64,000 nt of DNA from Rhodococcus sp. SGAir0479 (lineage in GTDB: Bacteria; Actinomycetota; Actinomycetes; Mycobacteriales; Mycobacteriaceae), in the NCBI RefSeq assembly GCF_005484805.1, contig NZ_CP039432.1, positions 2,852,001 through 2,916,000 of the forward strand, written 5' to 3'. Under the pieces are notes generated by a model. It did no database searches, was not told the origin of the DNA, and saw nothing but the letters and a program-made list of their open reading frames with translations. Shown piece after piece: positions 19,309 through 28,325 of this stretch. The stretch's first letter is position 1. Each line of letters starts with the position of its first letter. A program made the position numbers and the translations under genes.

Positions 19309-20286
19309 TCAGCGCGGCAACGCCGGCAGCGACGGCGGTGAACCGTCGATCGATCCGCTGGTCGCGCGCGAGGTCGAGGTGGCGGGCGCCGACGTCGAGG
19401 TGGGGGTCGGCGACGACGTCGACGGCACCGAGGTGACCGGCGTCGGCGTGGCGGACGTGGTTTCCGGCGGCGTCTGCGGGGCGGTCGACGTGGCGGGGAT
19501 CGACATGAGCCCCGGGTTCGGCGTCGTCGTCGGCGCCCACGTCGCGGTCGAGCCGAGCTCGCTGCCCGGCACCGAGGACGACTGACCGGTGGTTCCGTCC
19601 ACTCCCTCGGAGGGGACCGGGGCGGGCGGGAGCGGCGGGAGGACCTTGTCGAGTTCGGTGAGGAGCCGCTGCCGCCAGCCGTTCAGTTCGTCCCGGGTGC
19701 CCGCCTCGTTCACGGCGTTCGCGCGCGCCGCGGCGGATTCGAGCTTGGCCTTGGCCCCGGCCGTGTCACCTGTCGCGATGAGCCGCTCGGCCTCTTCCAG
19801 GTTGGACGTGGTGTCGATCTTGGCGACCGTGGACGCGGCGCGTTCGGTGAAGACGACCTGCTTGACGCCCCACAGTGGATCGCCCGGTTCGGCGTTGTAC
19901 GAGAAGATCGTCATTCCGCCCATCGCGATCGCGACGACCGCGGCCGCCGCGGCGATCGGACGGAGCAGACGGAGCTGACCGCGGCCCGAACGGGTGCGGG
20001 TGGTCGTGAGCGAGCGCGTGGCCTCGAGTTCGCGGCCCACCCGCTCGACGATCTCGTCGAGATCCGGCTCGGCGGGCATCGGTTGCGCGAGAATCTCGGT
20101 TCGCCAGTTCGCCAGCAGAGCCGCGACCTGGTACTCCTCGGGACTGTCGGTCGCGACCGGCCCGTCGCCGGCAATCGCGTCGATCAGCGCGTCGTCACGG
20201 CGTACGGCCGACACGTCGACCGGACCGCCGTTCCCGGCGAGATCGGCGTGGGGATCGCCCGGCTCGCCATTGTGTCCCCTAGCCAT
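19309..20286 (-). CDS. rsdA: Anti-sigma-D factor RsdA
   Basis: A 325-residue single-pass membrane protein in the place of Rv3413c (RsdA), the anti-sigma factor that holds SigD at the membrane. The cytosolic N-terminal part (1-105) contains the sigma-binding region with D-D-A-L-I-D-A-I-A and SPEEYQVAALLANWR; one membrane helix is at about 110-129; the extracellular part has a charged coiled region (about 150-220) and a Ser/Thr/Pro-rich tail. In mycobacteria RsdA is degraded by the Clp system to free SigD. The ATG at 20286 has AGGTGAG upstream and overlaps the sigD stop by 8 bp. Confidence 0.88.
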   Translation of the reverse strand: MARGHNGEPGDPHADLAGNGGPVDVSAVRRDDALIDAIAGDGPVATDSPEEYQVAALLANWRTEILAQPMPAEPDLDEIVERVGRELEATRSLTTTRTRSGRGQLRLLRPIAAAAAVVAIAMGGMTIFSYNAEPGDPLWGVKQVVFTERAASTVAKIDTTSNLEEAERLIATGDTAGAKAKLESAAARANAVNEAGTRDELNGWRQRLLTELDKVLPPLPPAPVPSEGVDGTTGQSSSVPGSELGSTATWAPTTTPNPGLMSIPATSTAPQTPPETTSATPTPVTSVPSTSSPTPTSTSAPATSTSRATSGSIDGSPPSLPALPR

Positions 20287-20857
20287 GTCTCTCACCTGCT
20301 CTCGTCACTTCCTTCTTCAACTTCGCGATGGCTCGGTGCTGAGCCACGCGGACCGCTCCCGCGGTACTTCCGACCGCGGCCGCCGTCTCCTCCGCAGAGA
20401 GTCCGACGACGAGACGGAGGACGAGGATCTCGCGGTGCTTCTCGGGAAGCGTTTCCAGCAGCGCGTTCACCTGTCGACTCGTCTCCGAACTCAGCGCCCG
20501 ATCTTCGGGCCCGTCCTCGGAGGAAACGACATCTGGTACTTCAGCAACTGGATCGGATTTGTTACGCGCCGCGTTTCGGTGGGCGTCCGCGACCTTGTGG
20601 GCGGCGATTCCGTACACGAAGGCCATGAACGGTCGGCCCTGATCCTGGTAGCGCGGCAGCGCCGTCATGACAGCCAGGCACACCTCCTGGGCCACGTCGT
20701 CCGCGGACAGACTTCCCCGCTCCGCGGCCCCCACCCGCGCACGGCAGTATCGAACGACCATCGGCCGAATACTCTGCAGGACTTGGGCCAGAGCATTCCG
20801 ATCGCCCTGCGCGGCAGCGGCGACGGCGGAGTTCAACTCTTCACCCGTGTTAGACAT
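20279..20857 (-). CDS. sigD: ECF sigma factor SigD
   Basis: A 192-residue extracytoplasmic-function sigma factor. Region 2 (about 25-95) includes DDVAQEVCLAVM and the -10 binding helix RPFMAFVYGIAAHKVADAHR; region 4 (about 130-183) includes LPEKHREILVLRLVVGLSAEETA and the recognition helix GAVRVAQHRAIAKL. The linked rsdA gene and the position next to Rv3412- and Rv3415c-like genes identify it as SigD, linked in M. tuberculosis to stationary-phase and ribosomal gene expression. The ATG at 20857 is chosen because family members begin close to this point; the longer frame adds a basic stretch without similarity. Confidence 0.92.
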   Translation of the reverse strand: MSNTGEELNSAVAAAAQGDRNALAQVLQSIRPMVVRYCRARVGAAERGSLSADDVAQEVCLAVMTALPRYQDQGRPFMAFVYGIAAHKVADAHRNAARNKSDPVAEVPDVVSSEDGPEDRALSSETSRQVNALLETLPEKHREILVLRLVVGLSAEETAAAVGSTAGAVRVAQHRAIAKLKKEVTRAGERHG

Positions 20858-20986
20858 CGTCAGAGCGAATCCTGGCGTTACAGTGGCACGTCCCCCCAGC
20901 CGGGTGTGCTTCCGCCTCGCGACGGAACGTCTGTAAGAGTAACGACCGACCCGGACGGGACAGTGCATCGTACGAATATCCGGCGG

Positions 20987-21790
20987 TCAAATCGTGAACC
21001 TTCCGCCCCGCTGCACGATGGTGCGGGCACACTCGTCGCGCACTTCCCGGACCGCCGCACTGGGCCGGATGCCGTCGAGCAGCATCGCCGCCGCCCACTG
21101 CAGCGGCAGCAGCCCGTGTTCGCAACTGTCGGCGAGCACCCGTTCGGCGGTCTGTACCGCGAGATCCGAGTCGGGCCGACCGGTGGCGGCCGCCGCCAGC
21201 AGCAGTGCCGACTTGACGCGGTGACGGACCGAGGGGCATTCGGCGGACCGGTCGACGGCCGCCTGCGCCCGCGCCGTCGCGGTGCCGAAATCACCGGATG
21301 CCAGCGCCACCTCCGCCCGCACCCAGTCGAGTCGCACGTGCTGGCGCCACAGCCGGTGGGCGTCGTCGACCTCGCTCAGATAGTCGCGGCAGCGTGACAG
21401 CAGGCGGTGCGCCGCCGTCAACCTGCCGCACCCCAGCGCATCGGCCGCGAGTCCGGTCAGTGCATCGCACCGCGCCTCGTGCAGCAGGCCGTCGTCGGCG
21501 GGGTCGGCGCTGCGGGACCGGCCCACCAGAGCCAGCGCGGCGCCGTCGTACCCGGAGGCGACGGCGTGGGAGCCCAGCTGCCGCAGCAGTGAGGCCCGCG
21601 TGCTCGCCGCCAGCGATGCGAGCGCGGGAGAGACACCGGGACTCGCCGCACGCGCGAGTTCGGCCCGCGCCCGGGCGTATCGACCCTGGCCGCCGTAGGC
21701 CACCGCCCGGAGCCACCGCTCCTCCGGATCACCGGTCCCGGGCAGGGGACAACGGCCGGGATCGGGGCCGAACGCAACGTCGCGAAGCAT
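20987..21790 (-). CDS. Rv3415c-like hypothetical protein, helical repeat
   Basis: A 267-residue cytosolic protein made almost wholly of alanine- and arginine-rich helices, probably TPR-like repeats (pairs such as RWLRAVAYGGQGRYARARAEL and LWRQHVRLDWVRAEVALASGDFGTATARAQAA). It occupies the place of Rv3415c upstream of sigD. No catalytic motif is visible. The gene is divergent from whiB3 across a 502-bp gap and ends 130 bp before sigD, so it may share the sigD transcript. Function is unknown; helical-repeat proteins of this type usually mediate protein contacts. Confidence 0.75.
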   Translation of the reverse strand: MLRDVAFGPDPGRCPLPGTGDPEERWLRAVAYGGQGRYARARAELARAASPGVSPALASLAASTRASLLRQLGSHAVASGYDGAALALVGRSRSADPADDGLLHEARCDALTGLAADALGCGRLTAAHRLLSRCRDYLSEVDDAHRLWRQHVRLDWVRAEVALASGDFGTATARAQAAVDRSAECPSVRHRVKSALLLAAAATGRPDSDLAVQTAERVLADSCEHGLLPLQWAAAMLLDGIRPSAAVREVRDECARTIVQRGGRFTI

Positions 21791-22292
21791 CCGGCGATCA
21801 TCGCACCACCCGGGGCCCGCGCCCTCACCCCGCCGTCGACGAAAGTCCCGAAACGGACAAATTCAATCCAACTGGACGACCGTCAAAATGCGAGTGGGTC
21901 CGTACAGTTTGCGAGTCGACGCCGTAGTGATTCAAATTTGAAGAATACGTAGCCGGGAGGTTAACAAGAATGGCGAACAATACTCCCGGGTAACCCGACC
22001 GACCGACTTATTCCGGACGATCGTCCAGGTGGAGCGCAGTCCTGCCTGCACAGACACGCACGGCCCGCGTTCCGCCACGTAATCACACCCGGACCCTGAT
22101 GTAAATGACCGTCCCGTTAATTCTCGACACCACGGATATGCAAATCGCCACCCGCTGAAAGTGTTGACGCGATTTCGTGCGCACCTTTACGGTTGCCTGT
22201 GCGTGACCGATTTTCATTGGTCCCGTCATCCACGGGGGGTGGCGGGCCGCTCGCACGCTTCATCGCGAGCCTGCTGACAGAGGAGTCCTTGT
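21791..22292. other. 502-bp intergenic region upstream of whiB3
   Basis: No long gene is seen. The middle (21900-22160) is poorer in G+C than its surroundings. It holds a candidate promoter 100 bp before whiB3 and a tiny possible leader reading frame at 21970-21993 (MANNTPG, preceded by GGGAGG). The inverted arms CCGGGAG and CTCCCGG would cover that ribosome binding site and the end of the small frame. A long regulatory region upstream of whiB3 is in keeping with control by several inputs in mycobacteria. Confidence 0.5.
22164..22193 (+). promoter_or_regulatory. Candidate whiB3 promoter
   Basis: TTGACG (22164-22169) and TACGGT (22188-22193) are separated by 18 bp, a good vegetative-type promoter. 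It would give a leader of about 90 nt before the whiB3 ATG. Confidence 0.55.
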
Positions 22293-22583
22293 ATGCCTGT
22301 ACCGAATCATCTTCCCGGCCCCAACGCCGACATCTGGGATTGGCAGATGCGAGGGCTGTGTCGCGGCATGGATTCCTCGATGTTCTTCCATCCGGACGGC
22401 GAGCGCGGCCGGGCCCGGGCGCAGCGGGAGAGCCGGGCCAAGGAGACGTGCCGCCGCTGCCCGGTTCTGGCCCAGTGCCGCAACCACGCGCTCGCCGTGT
22501 CCGAGCCGTACGGGATCTGGGGCGGGATGTCGGAGGCCGAGCGCGAGACGCTCACTCGCCAGTCCCGCCGGCGCATCGCCTGA
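22293..22583 (+). CDS. whiB3: WhiB-family redox transcription factor, WhiB3 type
   Basis: A 96-residue WhiB protein. The four cluster cysteines are Cys23, Cys53, Cys56 and Cys62 (C-x29-C-x2-C-x5-C), expected to hold a [4Fe-4S] cluster sensitive to O2 and NO. GIWGG (75-79) is the conserved turn, followed by a basic C-terminal DNA-binding tail (TRQSRRRIA). Its place between the Rv3415c-like gene and groEL1 identifies it as the WhiB3 counterpart, a regulator of redox balance and lipid metabolism in M. tuberculosis that binds the main sigma factor. AGAGGAG stands eight bases before the ATG. Confidence 0.92.
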   Translation: MPVPNHLPGPNADIWDWQMRGLCRGMDSSMFFHPDGERGRARAQRESRAKETCRRCPVLAQCRNHALAVSEPYGIWGGMSEAERETLTRQSRRRIA

Positions 22584-22619
22584 AGGATGACGTGAATCGT
22601 CGATGACGAACGCGGCCGC

Positions 22620-22652
22620 GGCCCGTGGAATCCGATCGGGATTCCGCGGGCC
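22620..22652 (+). terminator. Terminator after whiB3
   Basis: 22620-22632 pairs with 22640-22652 (GGCCCG/CGGGCC plus GGAATC/GATTCC with one G-T pair), loop 7 nt. It is 37 bp after the whiB3 stop. Confidence 0.7.
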
Positions 22653-22686
22653 GTCGTCGTGTCCGGGTGGTGCATGACGGTCGCAC

Positions 22687-22714
22687 CCATCCGCCCCGGC
22701 GGCCGCTCCGAAGT
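22687..22714 (+). promoter_or_regulatory. SigK-type promoter upstream of fasciclin lipoprotein gene
   Basis: CCATCC (22687-22692) and CGAAGT (22709-22714) are 16 bp apart. This resembles the SigK promoter pattern reported in M. tuberculosis (CCATCC in the -35 region, CGAAT-like -10). It lies about 45 bp before the lipoprotein ATG, and the sigK gene follows that gene, so autoregulation is predicted. Confidence 0.55.
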
Positions 22715-22757
22715 CCTCAGCGACAGTGCACGGAGCATCCGTCAGGAAGGCAGACCC

Positions 22758-23417
22758 ATGAACACGAAGACCCGTACTTTCGCCGTCGCCGCCGCCGCCT
22801 CGATCGCCCTGCTCGGCCTGAGCGCGTGTTCGTCCGACGACTCGAACGACTCCAACGATTCGACCACCACGACGACGACCATGATGGAGAGCCCGTCGTC
22901 CGCCATGTCGGGGACGGCCGCACCGGCCGCGAACCTCGTCGGTCCGGGCTGCGCCGAATACGCCGCGATGGTCCCCGACGGCCCGGGATCGGTGAACGGG
23001 ATGGCCCAGGATCCGGTCGCGGTCGCGGCGTCGAACAATCCGATGCTGAAGACGTTGACCGCGGCGGTGTCCGGACAGCTCAACCCCGACGTCAACCTGG
23101 TCGACACCCTCAACGGTGGCCAGTTCACCGTGTTCGCCCCGACCGACGCGGCGTTCGCGAAGCTCGATCCGGCCACCGTCGAGCAGCTGAAGACCGACGA
23201 TGCGCTGCTGACCAAGATCCTCACCTACCACGTGGTGCCCGGGCAGCTGGCCCCCGACCAGGTCGACGGCACGCACGCGACCGTCGAGGGTTCGGACGTG
23301 ACGGTCACCGGCTCGGGCGACAACCTGAAGGTGGACGAGGCCGGCGTCGTGTGCGGCGGTGTCCAGACCGCGAACGCGACCGTCTACCTGCTCGACTCGG
23401 TCCTGATGCCGAGCTGA
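22758..23417 (+). CDS. Fasciclin-domain lipoprotein (MPT70/MPT83-like)
   Basis: A 219-residue secreted lipoprotein. A lipid-attachment signal peptide covers 1-24 with the lipobox LSAC (Cys24), then a Ser/Thr/Asp-rich spacer and one fasciclin (FAS1) domain from about 75 to the end: [13 protein letters not shown], the central [17 protein letters not shown] and [11 protein letters not shown]. This is the architecture of mycobacterial MPT83 and MPT70, surface proteins controlled by SigK. The following genes encode sigK and rskA, and a SigK-type promoter precedes it, so this is the likely output gene of the module. Exact ligand unknown; FAS1 domains mediate adhesion. Confidence 0.88.
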   Translation: MNTKTRTFAVAAAASIALLGLSACSSDDSNDSNDSTTTTTTMMESPSSAMSGTAAPAANLVGPGCAEYAAMVPDGPGSVNGMAQDPVAVAASNNPMLKTLTAAVSGQLNPDVNLVDTLNGGQFTVFAPTDAAFAKLDPATVEQLKTDDALLTKILTYHVVPGQLAPDQVDGTHATVEGSDVTVTGSGDNLKVDEAGVVCGGVQTANATVYLLDSVLMPS

Positions 23418-23532
23418 TCGACGAGCCCGACCGGTGCACGCCGACGCCGGGGCGGCCCGAACGTCGTCCCAATGCCGGGGGTCCCGACCCGCGGACGCTA
23501 CGGTGATCCTCGATGCTTGCGAACGAGGACAC

Positions 23533-24156
23533 GTGACCGCGGCCGGTTCCCCCGGCGGGGACGACGCCTGCCCGTCGGACAACGGACGTCTGGCCGTCAC
23601 CCGCGGTGACGAGGCGGCGGTGCTCCGACCGCTGTTGCAGCGCATCGCTTCTGCCGACACGCAGGCGTTCGCGCAGTTCTACGATCTCACCGGCGCCCGG
23701 GTCTACGGGCTGATCCTGCGGGTGCTGCGCGATCCGGGGTACGCCGAGGAGACCACCCAGGAGGTATTCCTCCAGGTCTGGAAGTCGGCGAGCACGTTCG
23801 ATCCCGGCCGTGGCTCTCCCCTGTCGTGGCTGATGACGCTGGCGCACCGGCGCGCGGTGGACCGGGTGCGCTCCGAGCAGTCGCACACCGACCGGGAGCT
23901 GGTCTACGAGACCACCAATCGCGTCGGCGAATTCGACGAGGTGACCGAGGAGGTCTCGCGCCGCGCCGAGCGGCAGGCCGTGCTCGACTGCCTGCAGGCA
24001 CTCACCGAGATCCAGCGTCAGTCGGTGACGCTCGCGTACTACGGTGGCCGGACGTACCGGGAAGTGGCGACCGAACTCGGTGTAGCGGTTCCCACCGTCA
24101 AGTCCCGGATCAGAGACGGATTGTCAAGGCTCAGAGGATGTCTGGGGGTGATGTGA
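23533..24156 (+). CDS. sigK: ECF sigma factor SigK
   Basis: A 207-residue ECF sigma factor. Region 2 spans about 38-112 (FYDLTGARVYGLILRVL, then EETTQEVFLQVW and PLSWLMTLAHRRAVDRVR); region 4 about 145-203 (ALTEIQRQSVTLAYYGGRTYREVATELGV and the recognition helix PTVKSRIRDGLSRL). The directly following rskA gene and the fasciclin gene upstream identify it as SigK. GAGGAC precedes the GTG at 23533. In M. tuberculosis sigK-rskA lies elsewhere in the genome (Rv0445c-Rv0444c), so the location here differs. SigK should direct its own operon and the lipoprotein gene. Confidence 0.9.
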   Translation: MTAAGSPGGDDACPSDNGRLAVTRGDEAAVLRPLLQRIASADTQAFAQFYDLTGARVYGLILRVLRDPGYAEETTQEVFLQVWKSASTFDPGRGSPLSWLMTLAHRRAVDRVRSEQSHTDRELVYETTNRVGEFDEVTEEVSRRAERQAVLDCLQALTEIQRQSVTLAYYGGRTYREVATELGVAVPTVKSRIRDGLSRLRGCLGVM

Positions 24157-24157
24157 G

Positions 24158-24862
24158 ATGGATGACGACCTGATGGAGTGGGCGCATCTGTACGCCCTTC
24201 ACGCCCTCGACGACGAGGACGAGCGGGCACTGCACGCCCGTCTGTCCGCCGTCGACGCCACGACCCGGGCGGAGTTCGACACCGCCGTGCGGCTGGCGCG
24301 CGAGACGATGGCGGCCGCGAGTTCTCTCGTCGCGGTGACGCCACGGATCTCGTTGCGCGACGGCCTGCTCCGCACGGTCGAGGGTGACGATCTCACGGCC
24401 CGGCGGAAGGGTCGACCCCGGTGGCAGACCGCGGTCGCCTCGGTGGCTGCCGCGGCGGTTCTCCTCGCCGGCGGGGTCGTGATCGGACGCGAGCTCACCG
24501 AGACTCCGCAGCCGGCGTCGGTCACCGCTCAGATCCTCGACGCGCCCGACCTGCAGTCGTCGTCGACCGCGGTCCCGGGCGGCGGTACGGCCACCGCGAT
24601 GTACTCGAAGCAGGCCAACGCCGCGATGCTGGTGATGAACGGCGTGACCCCGCCGAAGCCGGACACGGTGTACCAGATGTGGCTCGTGCACGACGACGAC
24701 CAGGTGGCTGCCGGGACGATGGCGCCCGACCAGGTGGCGCCCACGACCACGGCGGTGCTCGAGGGCATCGACGGCGCGACCCGGCTGGGGTTCACGGTGG
24801 AGCCCCCGGGTGGATCGACGTCGCCGACGGGTGACATGTTCGCGTCGATCCCGCTCACCTGA
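24158..24862 (+). CDS. rskA: Anti-sigma-K factor RskA
   Basis: A 234-residue single-pass membrane anti-sigma factor. The cytosolic sigma-binding domain (1-85: DLMEWAHLYALHALDDEDERALHARL) is followed by one membrane helix (about 91-110) and an extracellular RskA domain (about 120-232: MLVMNGVTPPKPDTVYQMWLV, GFTVEPPGGS). It starts one base after the sigK stop, so the two are co-translated. In the mycobacterial model RskA holds SigK inactive until cleaved by regulated proteolysis including Rip1. A strong hairpin follows the gene. Confidence 0.9.
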   Translation: MDDDLMEWAHLYALHALDDEDERALHARLSAVDATTRAEFDTAVRLARETMAAASSLVAVTPRISLRDGLLRTVEGDDLTARRKGRPRWQTAVASVAAAAVLLAGGVVIGRELTETPQPASVTAQILDAPDLQSSSTAVPGGGTATAMYSKQANAAMLVMNGVTPPKPDTVYQMWLVHDDDQVAAGTMAPDQVAPTTTAVLEGIDGATRLGFTVEPPGGSTSPTGDMFASIPLT

Positions 24863-24888
24863 CCGGCGCCGGTCCCACGAGAGCAGAA

Positions 24889-24916
24889 GACCCCCGGACG
24901 AATTCGTCCGGGGGTC
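24889..24916. terminator. 28-bp palindrome terminator, bidirectional
   Basis: The 28 bases are a perfect palindrome (12-bp stem, AATT loop) followed by CCTTT on the plus strand. It lies between convergent rskA and groEL1. Confidence 0.85.
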
Positions 24917-24944
24917 CTTTCCGTCTCAGCCGATGCCGAGCAGA

Positions 24945-26579
<1,635 letters not shown>

Positions 26580-26607
26580 TCAGGGTTTGCGCCGGGGTAA
26601 ACGCACT

Positions 26608-26640
26608 CCGCCCCGGGTCCGATGCGGAACTCCGGGGCGG
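26608..26640 (-). other. Hairpin between groES and groEL1
   Basis: CCGCCCCGG (26608-26616) pairs with CCGGGGCGG (26632-26640), loop 15 nt. It has no T tract, so it may act as a partial terminator, a processing site or an mRNA stabiliser that sets the groES to groEL1 ratio. Confidence 0.45.
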
Positions 26641-26652
26641 GAGGCGTGAGGC

Positions 26653-26955
26653 TTACTTGGCGACGACAGCCAGCACGTCGCGAGCCGACAGGATCAGGTA
26701 CTCCTGGCCGGCGTACTTGATCTCGGTTCCGCCGTACTTGCTGTAGATGACGGTGTCGCCTTCCTGGACGTCCAGCGGAATGCGCTTCTCGCCGTCCTCG
26801 TCCCAGCGGCCGGGACCAACGGCGACGACGGTGCCCTCCTGGGGCTTCTCCTTCGCCGTGTCGGGGATGACCAGGCCGGAGGCAGTCGTCGTCTCGGCCT
26901 CGTTGGCCTGGACGAGGATCTTGTCCTCGAGCGGCTTGATGTTCACGCTCGCCAC
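26653..26955 (-). CDS. groES: 10-kDa co-chaperonin GroES
   Basis: A 100-residue co-chaperonin that caps the GroEL ring. The N-terminal [29 protein letters not shown] contains the mobile loop, and the rest ([46 protein letters not shown]) is full length with no change at the conserved positions. First gene of the groES-groEL1 operon; expression is predicted to be heat-inducible through HrcA at the CIRCE element upstream. Confidence 0.97.
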   Translation of the reverse strand: MASVNIKPLEDKILVQANEAETTTASGLVIPDTAKEKPQEGTVVAVGPGRWDEDGEKRIPLDVQEGDTVIYSKYGGTEIKYAGQEYLILSARDVLAVVAK

Positions 26956-27305
26956 GATGAGCCCTCCACTTTCAGGGGTTCGTTGGGCCCGAGGCCGTTC
27001 CTCGGACCACGATCAGTTCAGTCACCACGGTGACTCCTCACAAGCCCCGTCGTCGCGGGTGCCGGGACTCGCTCAGCGTCGACTAGCACTCTATACATGC
27101 GAGTGCCAGCACTCAAGGGCAACGCCCGCTGGAGTCGTCACGGCTGCCGTCACCCCTCGTTGATCGTGCCGCGGGCTTCGGCGGGAATGTCCTGCAACGG
27201 GATCACGTGGCGCACGCGCGAGGTCCGGGTGAGGCCGGTCGGCGGCCCGGACGCGGAGCGGCGGATAAGCTGCGGCTTCGGCTGGGACGACGTAGGGGGT
27301 CGGCG
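26956..27305. other. Intergenic region: groES control region and EEP-gene promoter
   Basis: About 350 bp between divergent groES and the EEP-family gene. It contains the CIRCE operator near the middle and, nearer the EEP gene, a possible -10 hexamer TAAGCT at 27266-27271. A 70-codon open frame on the plus strand overlaps the CIRCE element and shows no protein features, so no gene is called. Confidence 0.55.
27083..27109. promoter_or_regulatory. CIRCE operator (HrcA binding site)
   Basis: CTAGCACTC, nine bases, then GAGTGCCAG: a near-perfect CIRCE element (consensus TTAGCACTC-N9-GAGTGCTAA). It lies about 130 bp upstream of groES. HrcA repression with release on heat shock is expected. Confidence 0.9.
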
Positions 27306-28325
27306 ATGAGGGGCAGCACCGCAGCGCGCCGCGCGGCGACGGTGATCGGTGGAGTGGGCATCGCGTCCGGCGTGGCCGCGCTGGTGGCGTTCCGATCCGG
27401 CGCCTCCACCAACGTCGTCATCGTGGCCGCGTCGTTCGCGCCGCTGCTGATGGCCGTGACGGTCGTCGGGGCGATCGTCACTGCCGCGGCGCGGCAGTGG
27501 GTCCTGTCGGGCATCTCCGCGCTGGTGCTCGCACTGGGTGCGTGGTCGTTCGGTCCGCTGTGGGTCGACGGCGCCGCAGGATCGGACACCGACCCGCAAG
27601 GGCCGTCGATCCGGGTGATGCAGTCCAACATCATGGTCGGATCGGCCGACCCGCAGGCGCTGGTGCAGACCGTGCGCGAGCGAAAGATCGACGTGCTGGC
27701 GATCCAGGAGCTGACCGAGCCGGCCGTCGCGGCGTTGCGCACCGCGGGGCTCGAGGAGACTCTGCCGCACACCTTCCTGGCGCCACACGCGACGGAAGGC
27801 GGCGGGGCCGGTGTCTACAGTCGGCTGCCGTTGTCGAACGGGCGGACGGTCGCGGGGATGGCGCTGACGAATCTCGCGGTCGAGCTCGACGCCGGTCTCC
27901 CCCGCTCGGTCCAGTTGTACGACGTGCATCCGGTTCCGGCGTACATCGCGCCGGCTGCCGACTGGACGGAGGACTTCGATCGGTTGCGCGACGAGATGGA
28001 CCGGGCTGCGGCGCAGGACAATGTGATCGTCAGTGGCGACTTCAACGCCACGTACGCGCATCGCAAGTTCCGAGACCTCCGCCGAGGCGGTTACGTCGAT
28101 GCCGCCGATCAGCTGGGGGCGGGCATTCTGCCGACCTACCCCACGGACAAGCGCTATCCGGCGATCGTGGGAATCGATCACATTCTCACCAAGGGCGCGC
28201 AGGCCACCTCGCTCGAGCGCATCCATGTCGCAGGCTCCGACCACCACGGCTTGGTCGCGGACGTCCGACTCGGCACCGACCGGAACGACGCCGGTCAGAA
28301 CGGGGGCGGCCCGACGTCGGGCTGA
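27306..28325 (+). CDS. Membrane-anchored endonuclease/exonuclease/phosphatase family protein
   Basis: A 339-residue protein with three N-terminal membrane helices (about 9-85) and a DNase I-like phosphodiesterase domain (about 102-325). EEP motifs: IRVMQSNIMVG (Asn for metal), IDVLAIQELT (catalytic Glu), VIVSGDFNAT (Asp/Asn) and GSDHHGLVADVRL (catalytic His). The domain is placed after the helices on the outer face, so it may act on phosphodiesters such as lipids or extracellular nucleic acid; substrate unknown. ATG at 27306 follows GGGGGTCGGCG. The last 31 bp overlap the convergent HNH gene. Confidence 0.8.
   Translation: MRGSTAARRAATVIGGVGIASGVAALVAFRSGASTNVVIVAASFAPLLMAVTVVGAIVTAAARQWVLSGISALVLALGAWSFGPLWVDGAAGSDTDPQGPSIRVMQSNIMVGSADPQALVQTVRERKIDVLAIQELTEPAVAALRTAGLEETLPHTFLAPHATEGGGAGVYSRLPLSNGRTVAGMALTNLAVELDAGLPRSVQLYDVHPVPAYIAPAADWTEDFDRLRDEMDRAAAQDNVIVSGDFNATYAHRKFRDLRRGGYVDAADQLGAGILPTYPTDKRYPAIVGIDHILTKGAQATSLERIHVAGSDHHGLVADVRLGTDRNDAGQNGGGPTSG

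Noticed and set aside
19994..21397. 467-codon plus-strand frame across sigD and the Rv3415c-like gene
   Set aside because: Antisense to two genes with clear conserved features; product has no domain.
24889..24916. 28-bp palindrome considered as an operator
   Set aside because: It lies between convergent gene ends and is followed by a short T run, which fits a bidirectional terminator.
27097..27309. 70-codon plus-strand frame upstream of the EEP gene
   Set aside because: It overlaps the CIRCE element and shows no protein-like features.
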